In this document: positions 7,745 through 15,666 of the stretch, piece after piece
How positions within the stretch are numbered: position 1 is the stretch's first letter
Layout of the letters: each line of letters starts with the position of its first letter
Assembly (NCBI RefSeq): GCF_014205015.1
Contig: NZ_JACHMO010000001.1
Coordinates: 7,998,001 to 8,062,000, forward strand
Source of the DNA: Saccharothrix ecbatanensis
GTDB taxonomy: Bacteria > Actinomycetota > Actinomycetes > Mycobacteriales > Pseudonocardiaceae
Reading direction: 5' to 3'
Length of the DNA: 64,000 bases
Notes under the pieces: generated by a model
What the model was told of the DNA's origin: nothing
Databases searched by the model: none
What the model saw: only the letters and a program-made list of their open reading frames with translations
Program-made: the position numbers and the translations under genes

Positions 7745-10569
7745 GCGCGGACCCGTTCGGCACCGAGGCGCTGCGCGAGTCGGTCCTGGCCGCGTGGCGC
7801 GGGTCGCCGACGCGGTTCCGGGAGGACGCCAACGCCGAGGAGGACCTGCGGCTCGGCGGCTACCGCGACCGGCTGCTGGTGGAGCTGGCGCAGAACGCCT
7901 CCGACGCGGCCGGCGACGCACCGGGCGTGCTGCGACTGTCCCTTGTGGACAACGAACTGCGTGCGGCGAACACCGGCGCGCCGCTGGACGCGGCCGGTGT
8001 GGCGGCGCTGGCCTCGCTGCGCGCGTCGTCGAAGGTCTCGGACACGGTCGGCCAGTTCGGTGTGGGTTTCGCCGCCGTGCTGGCCGTGACGGAAGAGCCG
8101 CGGGTGGTGTCGCGGACCGGTGCGGTGGCGTTCTCGGCCGCCCGCACGCGTGAGGCCGTGCCGACGCTGGCATCGGCCCGCGGCGGTGACGTGCCGGTGC
8201 TGCGGCTGGTGTGGCCGTCCGACGAGACGGACGTGCCGGACGGGTTCGACACCGAGGTGCGGCTGCCGCTGAAGGCGCACGCGGACGGGCTGCTGGCCGA
8301 GTTCGCCGCGCAGGCGCCGGACCTGCTGCTGGCGTTGCCCGGGTTGCGCCGGATCGAGGTCGGCGCCGAGGCGTGGGAGCGGTCCGAGTCCGACGGTGTC
8401 GTGGTGCTGACCGGGCCGTCCGGGGCGCAGCGGTGGCTGGTGCACCGCGTCGGCGGCGAACTGCCGTCCTCGCTGGTCGCGGGCGTGGAGTCACGTCCGC
8501 ACTGGTCGGTGTGCTGGGCGTGGCCGATGGACGAGCCGCTGGCCGGCGACGTCCTGCACGCGCCGACGCCGACGGACGAGAAGCTGTCGCTGCCCGCGCG
8601 GCTGATCGCGACCCTGCCGGTGGAGCCGTCCCGGCGACGGGTCCTGGCGGGCTCGGCGGCGTCGTTCGTGCTGGACCAGGCCGCGTCGGCGTACCCGGCG
8701 CTGGTCGCCTCGCTGCCCGCGATCGAGCGGACGTCGTTGGTGCCGCTGCCCGGGTTCCCGCTGTCCGAAGTGGACGATCAGCTGCGGACCGGGATCCTCA
8801 AGGCGCTGCGGACGGCGGCCTGGCTGCCGCTGGCGGACGGCGAGTGGACCACCCCGTCGACCGCGAAGGTGCTGGACCTGGCGTCGTTCGAGCTGGTCGA
8901 GCTGCTGGAGGACGTGATCCCCGGCCTGCTCGACTACGAGCTGACCCTGCCGCCGCACGCGAAGGCGTTGGCGGCTCTCGAAGTGCCGCGTCTCGGTGTG
9001 GCCGAAGTGGTCTCGGCGCTGGCCGGCATCGGCGGCGACCCGGCGTGGTGGCACGAGGTGTACGACGCCCTGTCGCCCGTAGCCGACGTCGACTCGACCG
9101 CGCGCGAGGCGATGGGCTCCCTGCCCGTGCCGCTGGTGGACGGTCGGCTGGTGAGCAGCCCGCGCGGTGTGCTCGTGGGCACCGACTCGGAGCTGTTCTC
9201 GGTGCCCGGTCTGCGGATCGCGCACCCCGACGCCGCGCACCCGTTGCTGATGCGGCTCGGTGCGACCGAGGCCGGCGCGGACGAGCTGCTGGATTCCGAC
9301 GCCGTGCGCGAGGCCGTGCACCGGAGCATGGACGACCCGGAGCTGGACGGGCCGGAGCTGGTGCGGACGGTGCTGCGGCTGGTGTCGCGGGCCGGTGGTC
9401 GGCCGTGGCTGGCGGAGCTGGCGCTGCCGTCGGCGGACGGTGAGTGGCGGCGTGCGGACGAGCTCGTGCTGCCGGACTCGGCGCTGCTGTCGGTGCTGGA
9501 GTCCGACGCGCCGTTCGGGGTGCTGGACGCGTCGGTGGCGGAGGAGTGGCCGCGTTCGGTGCTGACCGATGTCGGCGTGATCGACGGATTCGGCGTGGTC
9601 GAGGACGACTCGCCCACCGAGCCGGACCACGACCTGGCCGACGAGGGCTACTGGTGGGACACGTTCGACGTGCCGCCGACGCGGGTGCTCGGCATCCGTG
9701 ACCTGGACCTGGTGGCGCGGGACAAGTGGCCCGAGGCGTTGGCGATGATGGCCGCCGACCCGGTCGCTTGGCGTGCCGTGGCGGAACCGGACGGCTACAC
9801 GGGCTGGTGGCTGGCGCGGTACGCCACCCTCGAAGGCGTGCCGCTCGGGTCGTGGCGGTTGGCTGATGCCGACGGCTTGGCAGGCCTGTACGACGTGGTC
9901 CCGTCGGTCGACCTGCCTCCGCACGTGCTGGCGGCGGCCGGTGTGCGGACGTCGTTGAGCGTGGTGGACGAGGACGACGTCACTGATTTGTTGGCGCGGT
10001 TGGGTGACCCGGCGCGCAAGCTGTCCGACGCTTTGGTGCTGCGGGTGCACGCGTTGTTGGCGGAGGTGGCGGACTCGGTGAGCGTCGAGCCGCCGGACCG
10101 GGTGCGGGTGCTGACGGGTGCTGCTGAGCCGGCCGACGACGTGCTGGTCCCGGACCTGCCCTGGCTGCTGGGCGTGCTGCCGCCGTCGCAGGTGCTGGCG
10201 TCGGCGGGCGCCGCAGCGGACCTGGCCGAACTCCTAGCCCTGCCGCTCGCGTCGGAGGAGGTGTCCGGGGCGGTGGTCGGTGAGGGTGACGAGGTGATCT
10301 GGGCGGAGCTGGGTGCGGTGCGGCTGGCGTGCGACTTGCTCGGGGTCGAGCTGCCGGGCGGTTCGCTGATCGTGCACGACGACTTGGTCGTGGCGGCGGA
10401 GGACGCGGAGCACTCGGTGTCGTGGTGGGTGGACGACACGGTGGTGCACGCCGCTGACACTCCCGAGGGGCTGGCGCGAGCTCTGGCGTGGACGACCGGC
10501 CGCTGGGACGACCGGCACACGTTCGCCGCCTTGATCGCCGACCCGACGCCGTCCGTACTTCTGGGCTAA
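7741..10569 (+). CDS. Sacsin-like GHKL-ATPase domain protein
   Basis: 942 residues. Only the first 200 show a known fold, the Hsp90/GHKL ATPase domain. It has an N-box with the magnesium-binding Asn (LLVELAQNASDA, about residue 50), a loop ANTGAPLDAAGV in place of the usual DxGxG, and the glycine lid VGQFGVGFAAV. The remaining 740 residues are leucine- and valine-rich with a repetitive style and no recognised domain, as in actinobacterial sacsin-N proteins. A chaperone-like role is inference from the ATPase fold. The GTG start overlaps the DUF3027 stop. Confidence 0.8.
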   Translation: MSADPFGTEALRESVLAAWRGSPTRFREDANAEEDLRLGGYRDRLLVELAQNASDAAGDAPGVLRLSLVDNELRAANTGAPLDAAGVAALASLRASSKVSDTVGQFGVGFAAVLAVTEEPRVVSRTGAVAFSAARTREAVPTLASARGGDVPVLRLVWPSDETDVPDGFDTEVRLPLKAHADGLLAEFAAQAPDLLLALPGLRRIEVGAEAWERSESDGVVVLTGPSGAQRWLVHRVGGELPSSLVAGVESRPHWSVCWAWPMDEPLAGDVLHAPTPTDEKLSLPARLIATLPVEPSRRRVLAGSAASFVLDQAASAYPALVASLPAIERTSLVPLPGFPLSEVDDQLRTGILKALRTAAWLPLADGEWTTPSTAKVLDLASFELVELLEDVIPGLLDYELTLPPHAKALAALEVPRLGVAEVVSALAGIGGDPAWWHEVYDALSPVADVDSTAREAMGSLPVPLVDGRLVSSPRGVLVGTDSELFSVPGLRIAHPDAAHPLLMRLGATEAGADELLDSDAVREAVHRSMDDPELDGPELVRTVLRLVSRAGGRPWLAELALPSADGEWRRADELVLPDSALLSVLESDAPFGVLDASVAEEWPRSVLTDVGVIDGFGVVEDDSPTEPDHDLADEGYWWDTFDVPPTRVLGIRDLDLVARDKWPEALAMMAADPVAWRAVAEPDGYTGWWLARYATLEGVPLGSWRLADADGLAGLYDVVPSVDLPPHVLAAAGVRTSLSVVDEDDVTDLLARLGDPARKLSDALVLRVHALLAEVADSVSVEPPDRVRVLTGAAEPADDVLVPDLPWLLGVLPPSQVLASAGAAADLAELLALPLASEEVSGAVVGEGDEVIWAELGAVRLACDLLGVELPGGSLIVHDDLVVAAEDAEHSVSWWVDDTVVHAADTPEGLARALAWTTGRWDDRHTFAALIADPTPSVLLG

Positions 10570-10612
10570 CATGGCCCTGACCTGGCCTGACTCTCACGTC
10601 GGCTGATCTGTG

Positions 10613-10693
10613 AAGATCACCCGAACGTGCGAACCGGCCAGATCAGGGCATGAATGGTAAGCCAGGATTTGTTGCCGAAAAAATGAAGTCGCG
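10613..10693 (+). repeat. Intergenic repeat element, copy A
   Basis: The segment from AAGATCACCC through ATGAATGGTAA and a GTTGC to AAATGAAGT is repeated, diverged and with a short gap, at 17723-17797. Both copies have the same orientation, both lie between convergent genes, and both are followed within about 35 bases by a short tandem array. No coding potential was seen. Identity of the element unknown. Confidence 0.7.
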
Positions 10694-10710
10694 GCGCCTC
10701 GGCCCCCACC

Positions 10711-10823
10711 ATGAGCACTCGGGACCCGTGAGCACTCGGGACCGTGAGCACTCGGGACCGTGAGCACTCGGGACCGTGAGCACTCGGGACCGTGAGCACT
10801 CGGGACCGTGAGCACTCGGGCGC
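10711..10823. repeat. 16-bp tandem array (GTGAGCACTCGGGACC), about 7 copies
   Basis: Units begin at 10711 (17 bases), 10728, 10744, 10760, 10776, 10792 and 10808. The internal units are identical. There are no spacers, so this is not a CRISPR array. It lies between the sacsin-like gene (+) and the end of the DUF2530 gene (-). The 295-base gap 10570-10864 contains this array, repeat copy A and nothing else I can support. Confidence 0.95.
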
Positions 10824-10864
10824 CGACCAAGCGCGGCGGGGCAGCACAGCGGTGGGGCGGTGGG

Positions 10865-11134
10865 TTAGTCCAGCCCTTGGCCGTGCTGGGCGGTGCGGCT
10901 GCCTCGGCGGGCGGCGGACCGTTGCCAGGTGAACACGCCGTAGCCGATGATCCCCAGCAGTCCGCCGGTCAGGCACGTCCACACCAGGACCGTGTCGCCC
11001 CCGCCGAACAGCAGCACGCCGACCAACGCCAGCAGCCACAGCGCCGTGCCCGCGACGATCGCGGGTACCGGGTCCGCCAGTTTGGGCGGTAGCGGCGGCG
11101 GGGGTGGGAGGGGTGTTGCGTCCTGTTCGGCCAC
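10865..11134 (-). CDS. DUF2530 family small membrane protein
   Basis: 89 residues from a GTG at 11134. A proline-rich start (VAEQDATPLPPPPPLPPKL) precedes two membrane helices (about residues 25-45 and 48-68) and a basic tail. This matches the small actinobacterial DUF2530 family, function unknown. It lies between the 16-bp array and the purine permease and is transcribed divergently from the permease. Confidence 0.75.
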   Translation of the reverse strand: MAEQDATPLPPPPPLPPKLADPVPAIVAGTALWLLALVGVLLFGGGDTVLVWTCLTGGLLGIIGYGVFTWQRSAARRGSRTAQHGQGLD

Positions 11135-11194
11135 GTCCGGCAGGCTACCTCGCCGAAACACGGGTGAGGCACGCTCTGTCAGCCAACACCGATC

Positions 11195-11400
11195 GACCAG
11201 CAACCCAGAACGACCAGCAACCCAGAACGACCAGCAAACACAGGTCGAGCTGCCGACACAGGTTGAGCTGCCCAAGCCACAGACCGAGCTGCCCAAGCCA
11301 CAGACCGAGCTGCTCAAGCGCCACAGACCGAGCTGCTCAAGCAACAGGGCTGCTCAAGCCACTGAGCTGCTCAAGCTCCAGAGTCCTGCTCAAGCCACAG
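11195..11400. repeat. Degenerate tandem repeats upstream of the purine permease
   Basis: Two exact copies of a 17-base unit (GACCAGCAACCCAGAAC, 11195-11211 and 11212-11228) are followed by about nine imperfect units from 11237 on, with consensus near AAGCCACAGACCGAGCTGCTC. They fill most of the 295-base gap between the divergent DUF2530 and permease genes and reach to within 30 bases of the permease start. No ribosome-binding site or credible gene was seen in it. Role unknown. Confidence 0.85.
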
Positions 11401-11429
11401 GGTTCAGCCACACAGATCCAGGAGACGCG

Positions 11430-12923
11430 ATGGCCACCGCCGAAACACCCGCCGCCGACACGCCCGCCGGTGGCCCGGCCCGCTCCAAACTGGACGGGTT
11501 CTTCAAGATCTCCGAACGCGGCTCGTCGGTCGGCCGCGAGGTGCGAGGCGGGCTCGTCACGTTCGTGACCATGGCCTACATCGTCGTGCTGAACCCGCTG
11601 ATCCTGGGCAGTTTCGCCGCCGACGACCCCGCCGCCAAGGTCGACGTGCTCGGCAACATCCTCACCATCCCGCAGGTCGCGGCGGTCACCGCGCTGGTCG
11701 CCGGGGTCATGACGATCCTCTTCGGCCTCGTCGCCAACTACCCGTTCGCGCTGGCCACCGGCCTCGGCATCAACTCGTTCGTCGCCGTCACGATCGTCCC
11801 GCAGGTGTCCTGGCCCGAAGCCATGGGCCTGGTCATGGTCAACGGGCTCGTGGTGCTCCTCCTGGTCGTCACCGGCGTCCGCACCGCCGTGTTCAACGCC
11901 GTCCCTGCCGAACTCAAGGCCGCCATCGCGGTCGGTATCGGGTTGTTCATCTGCTTCATCGGCCTGGTCGACGCCGGTTTCGTGCGCCGACTGCCGGACG
12001 CGGCGGGCACCACGGTGCCGGTCGGGCTCGGCATCAACGGCTCGATCGCCTCCTGGCCGACGCTCGTCTTCGTGGTCGGCCTCGTCCTCACCGGCATCCT
12101 CGTCGCCCGCAAGGTCAAGGGCGCGATCCTCATCGGCGTGCTCGCGGCGGCCGTGCTGTCCATCGTGATCGAAGCCATCGTCCAAGTCGGGCCGTCGAAG
12201 GGCGTCAACCCGTCCGGCTGGAACCTCGGCTACCCCGCCCTCCCCGACCAGGTGTTCGGCCTCCCCGACCTCTCCCTCCTCGGTGACGTCTCGTTCGGCG
12301 CCTGGACCCGGATCCCCGCGCTCGCCGCCGCACTGCTCGTCTTCACGCTCGTGCTCACCGACTTCTTCGACACCGTCGGCACTATGACCGGCCTCGGCAA
12401 GGAAGCCGGGCTCATCGGCAAGGACGGCCAGCTGCCGGGCGTCTCGAAGGCCCTGTTCGTCGACGGCCTGGGCGCGGTCGCGGGTGGGGCGGCGTCTTCG
12501 TCGTCCAACACCGTCTACATCGAGTCGGCGTCCGGTATCGCGGAGGGCGCGCGGACCGGGCTGGCGAACGTCGTCACCGGCGTGCTCTTCCTCGCCGCCA
12601 TGTTCCTCACCCCGCTGTACGCGGTCGTGCCGATCGAGGCGGCGGCGCCGGCTCTGGTCATCGTCGGCGCGTTGATGATCATCCAGATCAAGGAGATCGA
12701 CTTCAGCGACTTCTCCGTCGGCCTGCCCGCGTTCTTGACCATCGTGGTCATGCCGTTCACCTACTCCATCGCGAACGGCATCGGCGCGGGGTTCGTCAGC
12801 TACGTGGTCCTGCGCGCGCTCACCGGACGGGCGCGCAGCGTGCACCCGCTGATGTGGATCGTCGCGGCGGCGTTCGTCGTCTACTTCGGGATCGGGCCCA
12901 TCCAGGCCCTTCTCGCCGGCTGA
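11430..12923 (+). CDS. NCS2-family (AzgA-like) purine permease
   Basis: 497 residues with about 13 membrane segments. Family landmarks are VTFVTMAYIVVLNP near residue 50, the TDFFDTVGTMTG motif in the middle, and SSSNTVYIESASGIAEGARTG, all typical of AzgA/GhxP-type adenine, guanine or hypoxanthine proton symporters. The exact purine cannot be told. The ATG at 11430 has GGAG 5 bases upstream. A MarR gene follows after a 50-base gap. Confidence 0.9.
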   Translation: MATAETPAADTPAGGPARSKLDGFFKISERGSSVGREVRGGLVTFVTMAYIVVLNPLILGSFAADDPAAKVDVLGNILTIPQVAAVTALVAGVMTILFGLVANYPFALATGLGINSFVAVTIVPQVSWPEAMGLVMVNGLVVLLLVVTGVRTAVFNAVPAELKAAIAVGIGLFICFIGLVDAGFVRRLPDAAGTTVPVGLGINGSIASWPTLVFVVGLVLTGILVARKVKGAILIGVLAAAVLSIVIEAIVQVGPSKGVNPSGWNLGYPALPDQVFGLPDLSLLGDVSFGAWTRIPALAAALLVFTLVLTDFFDTVGTMTGLGKEAGLIGKDGQLPGVSKALFVDGLGAVAGGAASSSSNTVYIESASGIAEGARTGLANVVTGVLFLAAMFLTPLYAVVPIEAAAPALVIVGALMIIQIKEIDFSDFSVGLPAFLTIVVMPFTYSIANGIGAGFVSYVVLRALTGRARSVHPLMWIVAAAFVVYFGIGPIQALLAG

Positions 12924-12973
12924 ATGCGAGATTTCACATCCTGGGCGGCGAGATCGTGAGGTATGCTAACTAC

Positions 12974-13405
12974 GTGGTGGAGACCGAGGCGGAAGTGGGA
13001 CTGGCGAGCCGGCTGCGGCTGGCCGTGGTCCGGCTGACCCGTCGGCTCCGCGCGCAGCGGGTGAACTCCGCGATCTCGCTCACCCAGGTGTCCGCGCTGT
13101 CCACGCTGCACAAGTGCGGACCGCTGACGCCGGGCGAGCTGGCCGCGAAGGAAGGCGTCCAGCCGCCGTCGATGACCAGGGTGATAGCCGCCCTGGAGGA
13201 GTACGGGTTCGCCACGCGCCGCCCGCACCCCACCGACGGCCGCCAGGCCATCGTGGAGCTGAGCCCGTCGGGGCTCGACTACATCAACGAAGAGGTGTCC
13301 GCCCGGGAAGCCTGGCTGGACAAGCGGCTGGCCGAGCTGACACCGGAGGAACGGGGCGTGCTCTCGCGCGCCGCCGAGATAATCGACAGGATGGCGGGGC
13401 AGTAA
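12974..13405 (+). CDS. MarR-family transcriptional regulator
   Basis: 143 residues. Winged helix-turn-helix: LTPGELAAKEGVQPPSMTRVIAALEEYGFATR, then the wing with the D-x-R motif (HPTDGRQAIVELSPSG). TATGCT at 12962-12967 looks like a -10 box, which would place the transcript start at about 12974. The GTG there may therefore begin a leaderless message; GTG at 12956 and 12977 are alternatives. The following MFS exporter begins 4 bases after the stop, so the regulator probably controls its own operon with that exporter. Confidence 0.85.
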   Translation: MVETEAEVGLASRLRLAVVRLTRRLRAQRVNSAISLTQVSALSTLHKCGPLTPGELAAKEGVQPPSMTRVIAALEEYGFATRRPHPTDGRQAIVELSPSGLDYINEEVSAREAWLDKRLAELTPEERGVLSRAAEIIDRMAGQ

Positions 13406-13409
13406 CGAC

Positions 13410-14735
13410 GTGCCGGCGTACGCGGGTGGGGCAGAGACCGATCAGCTCGATCGCAACACAGCCGCACCCCCGCCCAAGCGCCCGAAGATGTTCGGCTCGC
13501 TGCGCGTCCGCAACTACCGCCTGTACGCGTCCGGCCAGGTCGTCTCGCTCATCGGCCTGTGGATGCAGCGCGTCGCGCAGGACTGGCTGGTGCTGGAGCT
13601 GTCCGACGGTTCGGCCGTCGCGCTCGGTGTCGCCGCCGCGCTCCAGTTCGCGCCCACGCTGTTCCTCTCCCTGTGGGCCGGCGTGCTGGCCGACCGGATG
13701 GACAAGCGCAAGCTGCTGCTGTTCCTGGAGAGCGCGTTCGCGCTGTGCGCCCTCGCCCTCGGCCTGATCGACGTCACCGGGGTCGCGGAGCTGTGGCACG
13801 TCTACGCGCTGTGCCTGCTGATGGGCACGGTCAGCGCGATCGAGACGCCGATCCGGCAGAGCTTCGTGGTCGAGATGGTCGGCCGCGACCAGCTCACCAA
13901 CGCGGTCGCGCTGAACTCGATGACGTTCAACCTGGCCCGGATGGTCGGCCCGGCGGTCGCCGGTGTGCTGATCATCGTGATCGGCACCGGCTGGGTGTCC
14001 ATCATCAACGCCGTCACGTTCGCCGGCGTGATCCTCGGCCTGCTGCTGATGAACCCGTCCAAGCTCTACCGGGCCGGTCCGGTGCCGCGCGAGAAGGGCC
14101 AGCTGCGGGAGGGCCTGCGGTACGTGCGGCAGCGGCCGGACCTGGTGATCCTGCTGGTCCTGGTGTTCTTCATCAGCACGTTCGGGCTCAACTTCTTCGT
14201 CACGCTCGCCGTCCTGGCCCGCAACACGTTCGGCGGTGACGCCGCCGCGTACGGGCTGCTGTCCACGATGCTGGCCATCGGCACGTTCGCCGGTGCGACG
14301 CTCGCCGCCCGGCGCAGCACGCGGGGCAAGCCGCGGCTGCGGTTGCTGATCATCGGCGCGCTGGCGTTCGGCGTGCTGGAGGTCGCGGCGGGCCTGATGC
14401 CCACGATGTGGCTGACGGGCGCGATGCTGATCCCGGTCGGCATCGGCATGATGACGTTCACGACCACCGCGAACGCGACCGTGCAGCTGGCCGTCTCACC
14501 CGAGATGCGAGGCCGGGTCATGGGCCTCTACATGCTGGTCTTCCTGGGTGGCACGCCCTTGGGCGGCCCGGTCATGGGCTGGCTCGCGGAGCACTTCACC
14601 GCCCGTGCGCCGATCGTCTTCGGCGGTGCGGTGTCGATCGTGGCGGCCGTGGTGGGCGGGATCGTGCTGGCCCGACGGGGTGGCTTCACCCTGCCGACGC
14701 GCCGCCTGGGTCTGCGCCGCCGCTCACGGGTCTGA
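13410..14735 (+). CDS. MFS exporter (DHA3/enterobactin-exporter-like)
   Basis: 441 residues, 12 predicted helices, GTG start. The N-terminal FGSLRVRNYRLYASGQVVSLIGLWMQRVAQDWLV block and the motif A loop GVLADRMDKRK place it in the MFS_3 exporter group, which includes macrolide and siderophore exporters. Co-transcription with the MarR gene upstream suggests an inducible drug or metabolite efflux unit. Substrate unknown. Confidence 0.85.
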   Translation: MPAYAGGAETDQLDRNTAAPPPKRPKMFGSLRVRNYRLYASGQVVSLIGLWMQRVAQDWLVLELSDGSAVALGVAAALQFAPTLFLSLWAGVLADRMDKRKLLLFLESAFALCALALGLIDVTGVAELWHVYALCLLMGTVSAIETPIRQSFVVEMVGRDQLTNAVALNSMTFNLARMVGPAVAGVLIIVIGTGWVSIINAVTFAGVILGLLLMNPSKLYRAGPVPREKGQLREGLRYVRQRPDLVILLVLVFFISTFGLNFFVTLAVLARNTFGGDAAAYGLLSTMLAIGTFAGATLAARRSTRGKPRLRLLIIGALAFGVLEVAAGLMPTMWLTGAMLIPVGIGMMTFTTTANATVQLAVSPEMRGRVMGLYMLVFLGGTPLGGPVMGWLAEHFTARAPIVFGGAVSIVAAVVGGIVLARRGGFTLPTRRLGLRRRSRV

Positions 14736-14745
14736 CAATGTCCGG

Positions 14746-15510
14746 GTGGTCATCGCGACGGACTGGGTCCGGCTGCTCGTCGTCTGTCTGATCTTCACCG
14801 CGGTCGCCGGCGCGGTGGTGTGGTGGGCCGGGTTGGCGTCACCCCGGCCGGTCGTCCGGGCCGCGGTGCGGGCGACGACGCAGCTCGCGGCGGTGTCGGC
14901 GGTGATCACCGTGGTGTTGGCGTCGCTGCCGCTCACGGCCGGTTTCCTGGTGCTGATGGCCGCCGGCGCCACGGGCACGTCGGCCGCGCGCACGAAGACC
15001 GGCCGTCGTGGCGTGTGGGTGGCCGCCGCGATCCTCGCCGGGACGCTGCCCGCGATCGCGGTGCTGGTGGCGAGCGGCCTGGTGCCGGTGCGGGGGATCG
15101 CGCTGGTGCCGGTGGGCGGCATCCTCATCGGTGGCGCGATGACCGCGACCACGCTGTCCGTCCGCCGTGTGCTCGACACGCTGCGGGACCGGCACGGCGA
15201 GTACGAGGCCGCGTTGGCGCTCGGCTTCACCGAACCGGTCGCGGTGCGGGAGCTGATCCGCCGGCCGGCCGCCGAAGCCCTGATCCCGGCGCTGGACCAG
15301 ACCCGGACGGTCGGCCTGGTGACGTTGCCGGGCGCGTTCGTCGGGATGTTGCTCGGCGGTGCGCCGGTGTGGCAGGCGGGCGCGTTGCAGCTCGTCGTGC
15401 TGCTGGGCCTGTTGGCGGTCGAAGCGGTGGCGATCGCGGTGGTGGTGGAGCTGGTCGCGCGCGGTTTCGTGCGCAGGACTGGTGCACCGACCGAAGTTAG
15501 GCTAACCTAA
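14746..15510 (+). CDS. FetB/UPF0014-type ABC transporter permease
   Basis: 254 residues, about seven membrane helices. The FetB family is recognised by ALGFTEPVAVRELIRRPAAEALIPALDQTRTVGLVTLPGAFVGMLLGGAPVWQAGALQ. In E. coli FetB pairs with the ATPase FetA and is implicated in iron homeostasis. No FetA-like ATPase lies next to it here; the following gene is a soluble ABC-F protein behind a terminator. The GTG at 14746 lies 10 bases after the MFS stop. Its last codons form part of an iron-box-like sequence. Confidence 0.8.
   Translation: MVIATDWVRLLVVCLIFTAVAGAVVWWAGLASPRPVVRAAVRATTQLAAVSAVITVVLASLPLTAGFLVLMAAGATGTSAARTKTGRRGVWVAAAILAGTLPAIAVLVASGLVPVRGIALVPVGGILIGGAMTATTLSVRRVLDTLRDRHGEYEAALALGFTEPVAVRELIRRPAAEALIPALDQTRTVGLVTLPGAFVGMLLGGAPVWQAGALQLVVLLGLLAVEAVAIAVVVELVARGFVRRTGAPTEVRLT
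15492..15510. promoter_or_regulatory. Candidate DtxR/IdeR iron box overlapping the fetB-like stop codon
   Basis: CGAAGTTAGGCTAACCTAA matches the mycobacterial IdeR consensus (TTAGGTTAGGCTAACCTAA) at 16 of 19 positions; the three mismatches are at positions 1, 2 and 4. TAGGCT inside it (15498-15503) could be a -10 box for a rightward transcript. The match is seen directly; iron control is inference. Confidence 0.55.
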
Positions 15511-15556
15511 GTCTCGTCGCTTCGTGGTGGGAGCGGCAGTCAGTTCGGGAACAGAC

Positions 15557-15599
15557 GAGGCCCCGCCTCCCGGCCGTACCACCGGGAGACGGGGCCTTG
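15557..15599 (+). terminator. Strong hairpin in front of the ABC-F gene
   Basis: AGGCCCCGCCTCCCGG (15558-15573) pairs with CCGGGAGACGGGGCCT around an 8-base loop with one mismatch. It lies downstream of the fetB-like gene and iron box and 70 bases before the ABC-F start. It may simply end the fetB transcript, or act as an attenuator for ABC-F. Two direct copies of a 15-base unit (GTCGTACSCGAAACT, S = G/C) follow at 15599-15628. Confidence 0.75.
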
Positions 15600-15666
15600 T
15601 CGTACGCGAAACTGTCGTACCCGAAACTCGGGTGCCGACGGCGGGCGTTCCTGTCACGATCGGACC

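Noticed and set aside
10711..10823. Possible CRISPR array
   Set aside because: 16-base units are directly contiguous with no spacers, and there are no cas genes in the window.
11195..11400. Small gene encoding a TQVELPKPQTELPKPQ-type repeat protein upstream of the permease
   Set aside because: The frame has no convincing start or ribosome-binding site, the repeat units are not multiples of three throughout, and the frame only continues by running into the permease.
11337..12845. Long acidic and histidine-rich minus-strand frame opposite the purine permease
   Set aside because: Antisense shadow; composition (D, R, H, G runs) reflects permease codons, with no start signal.
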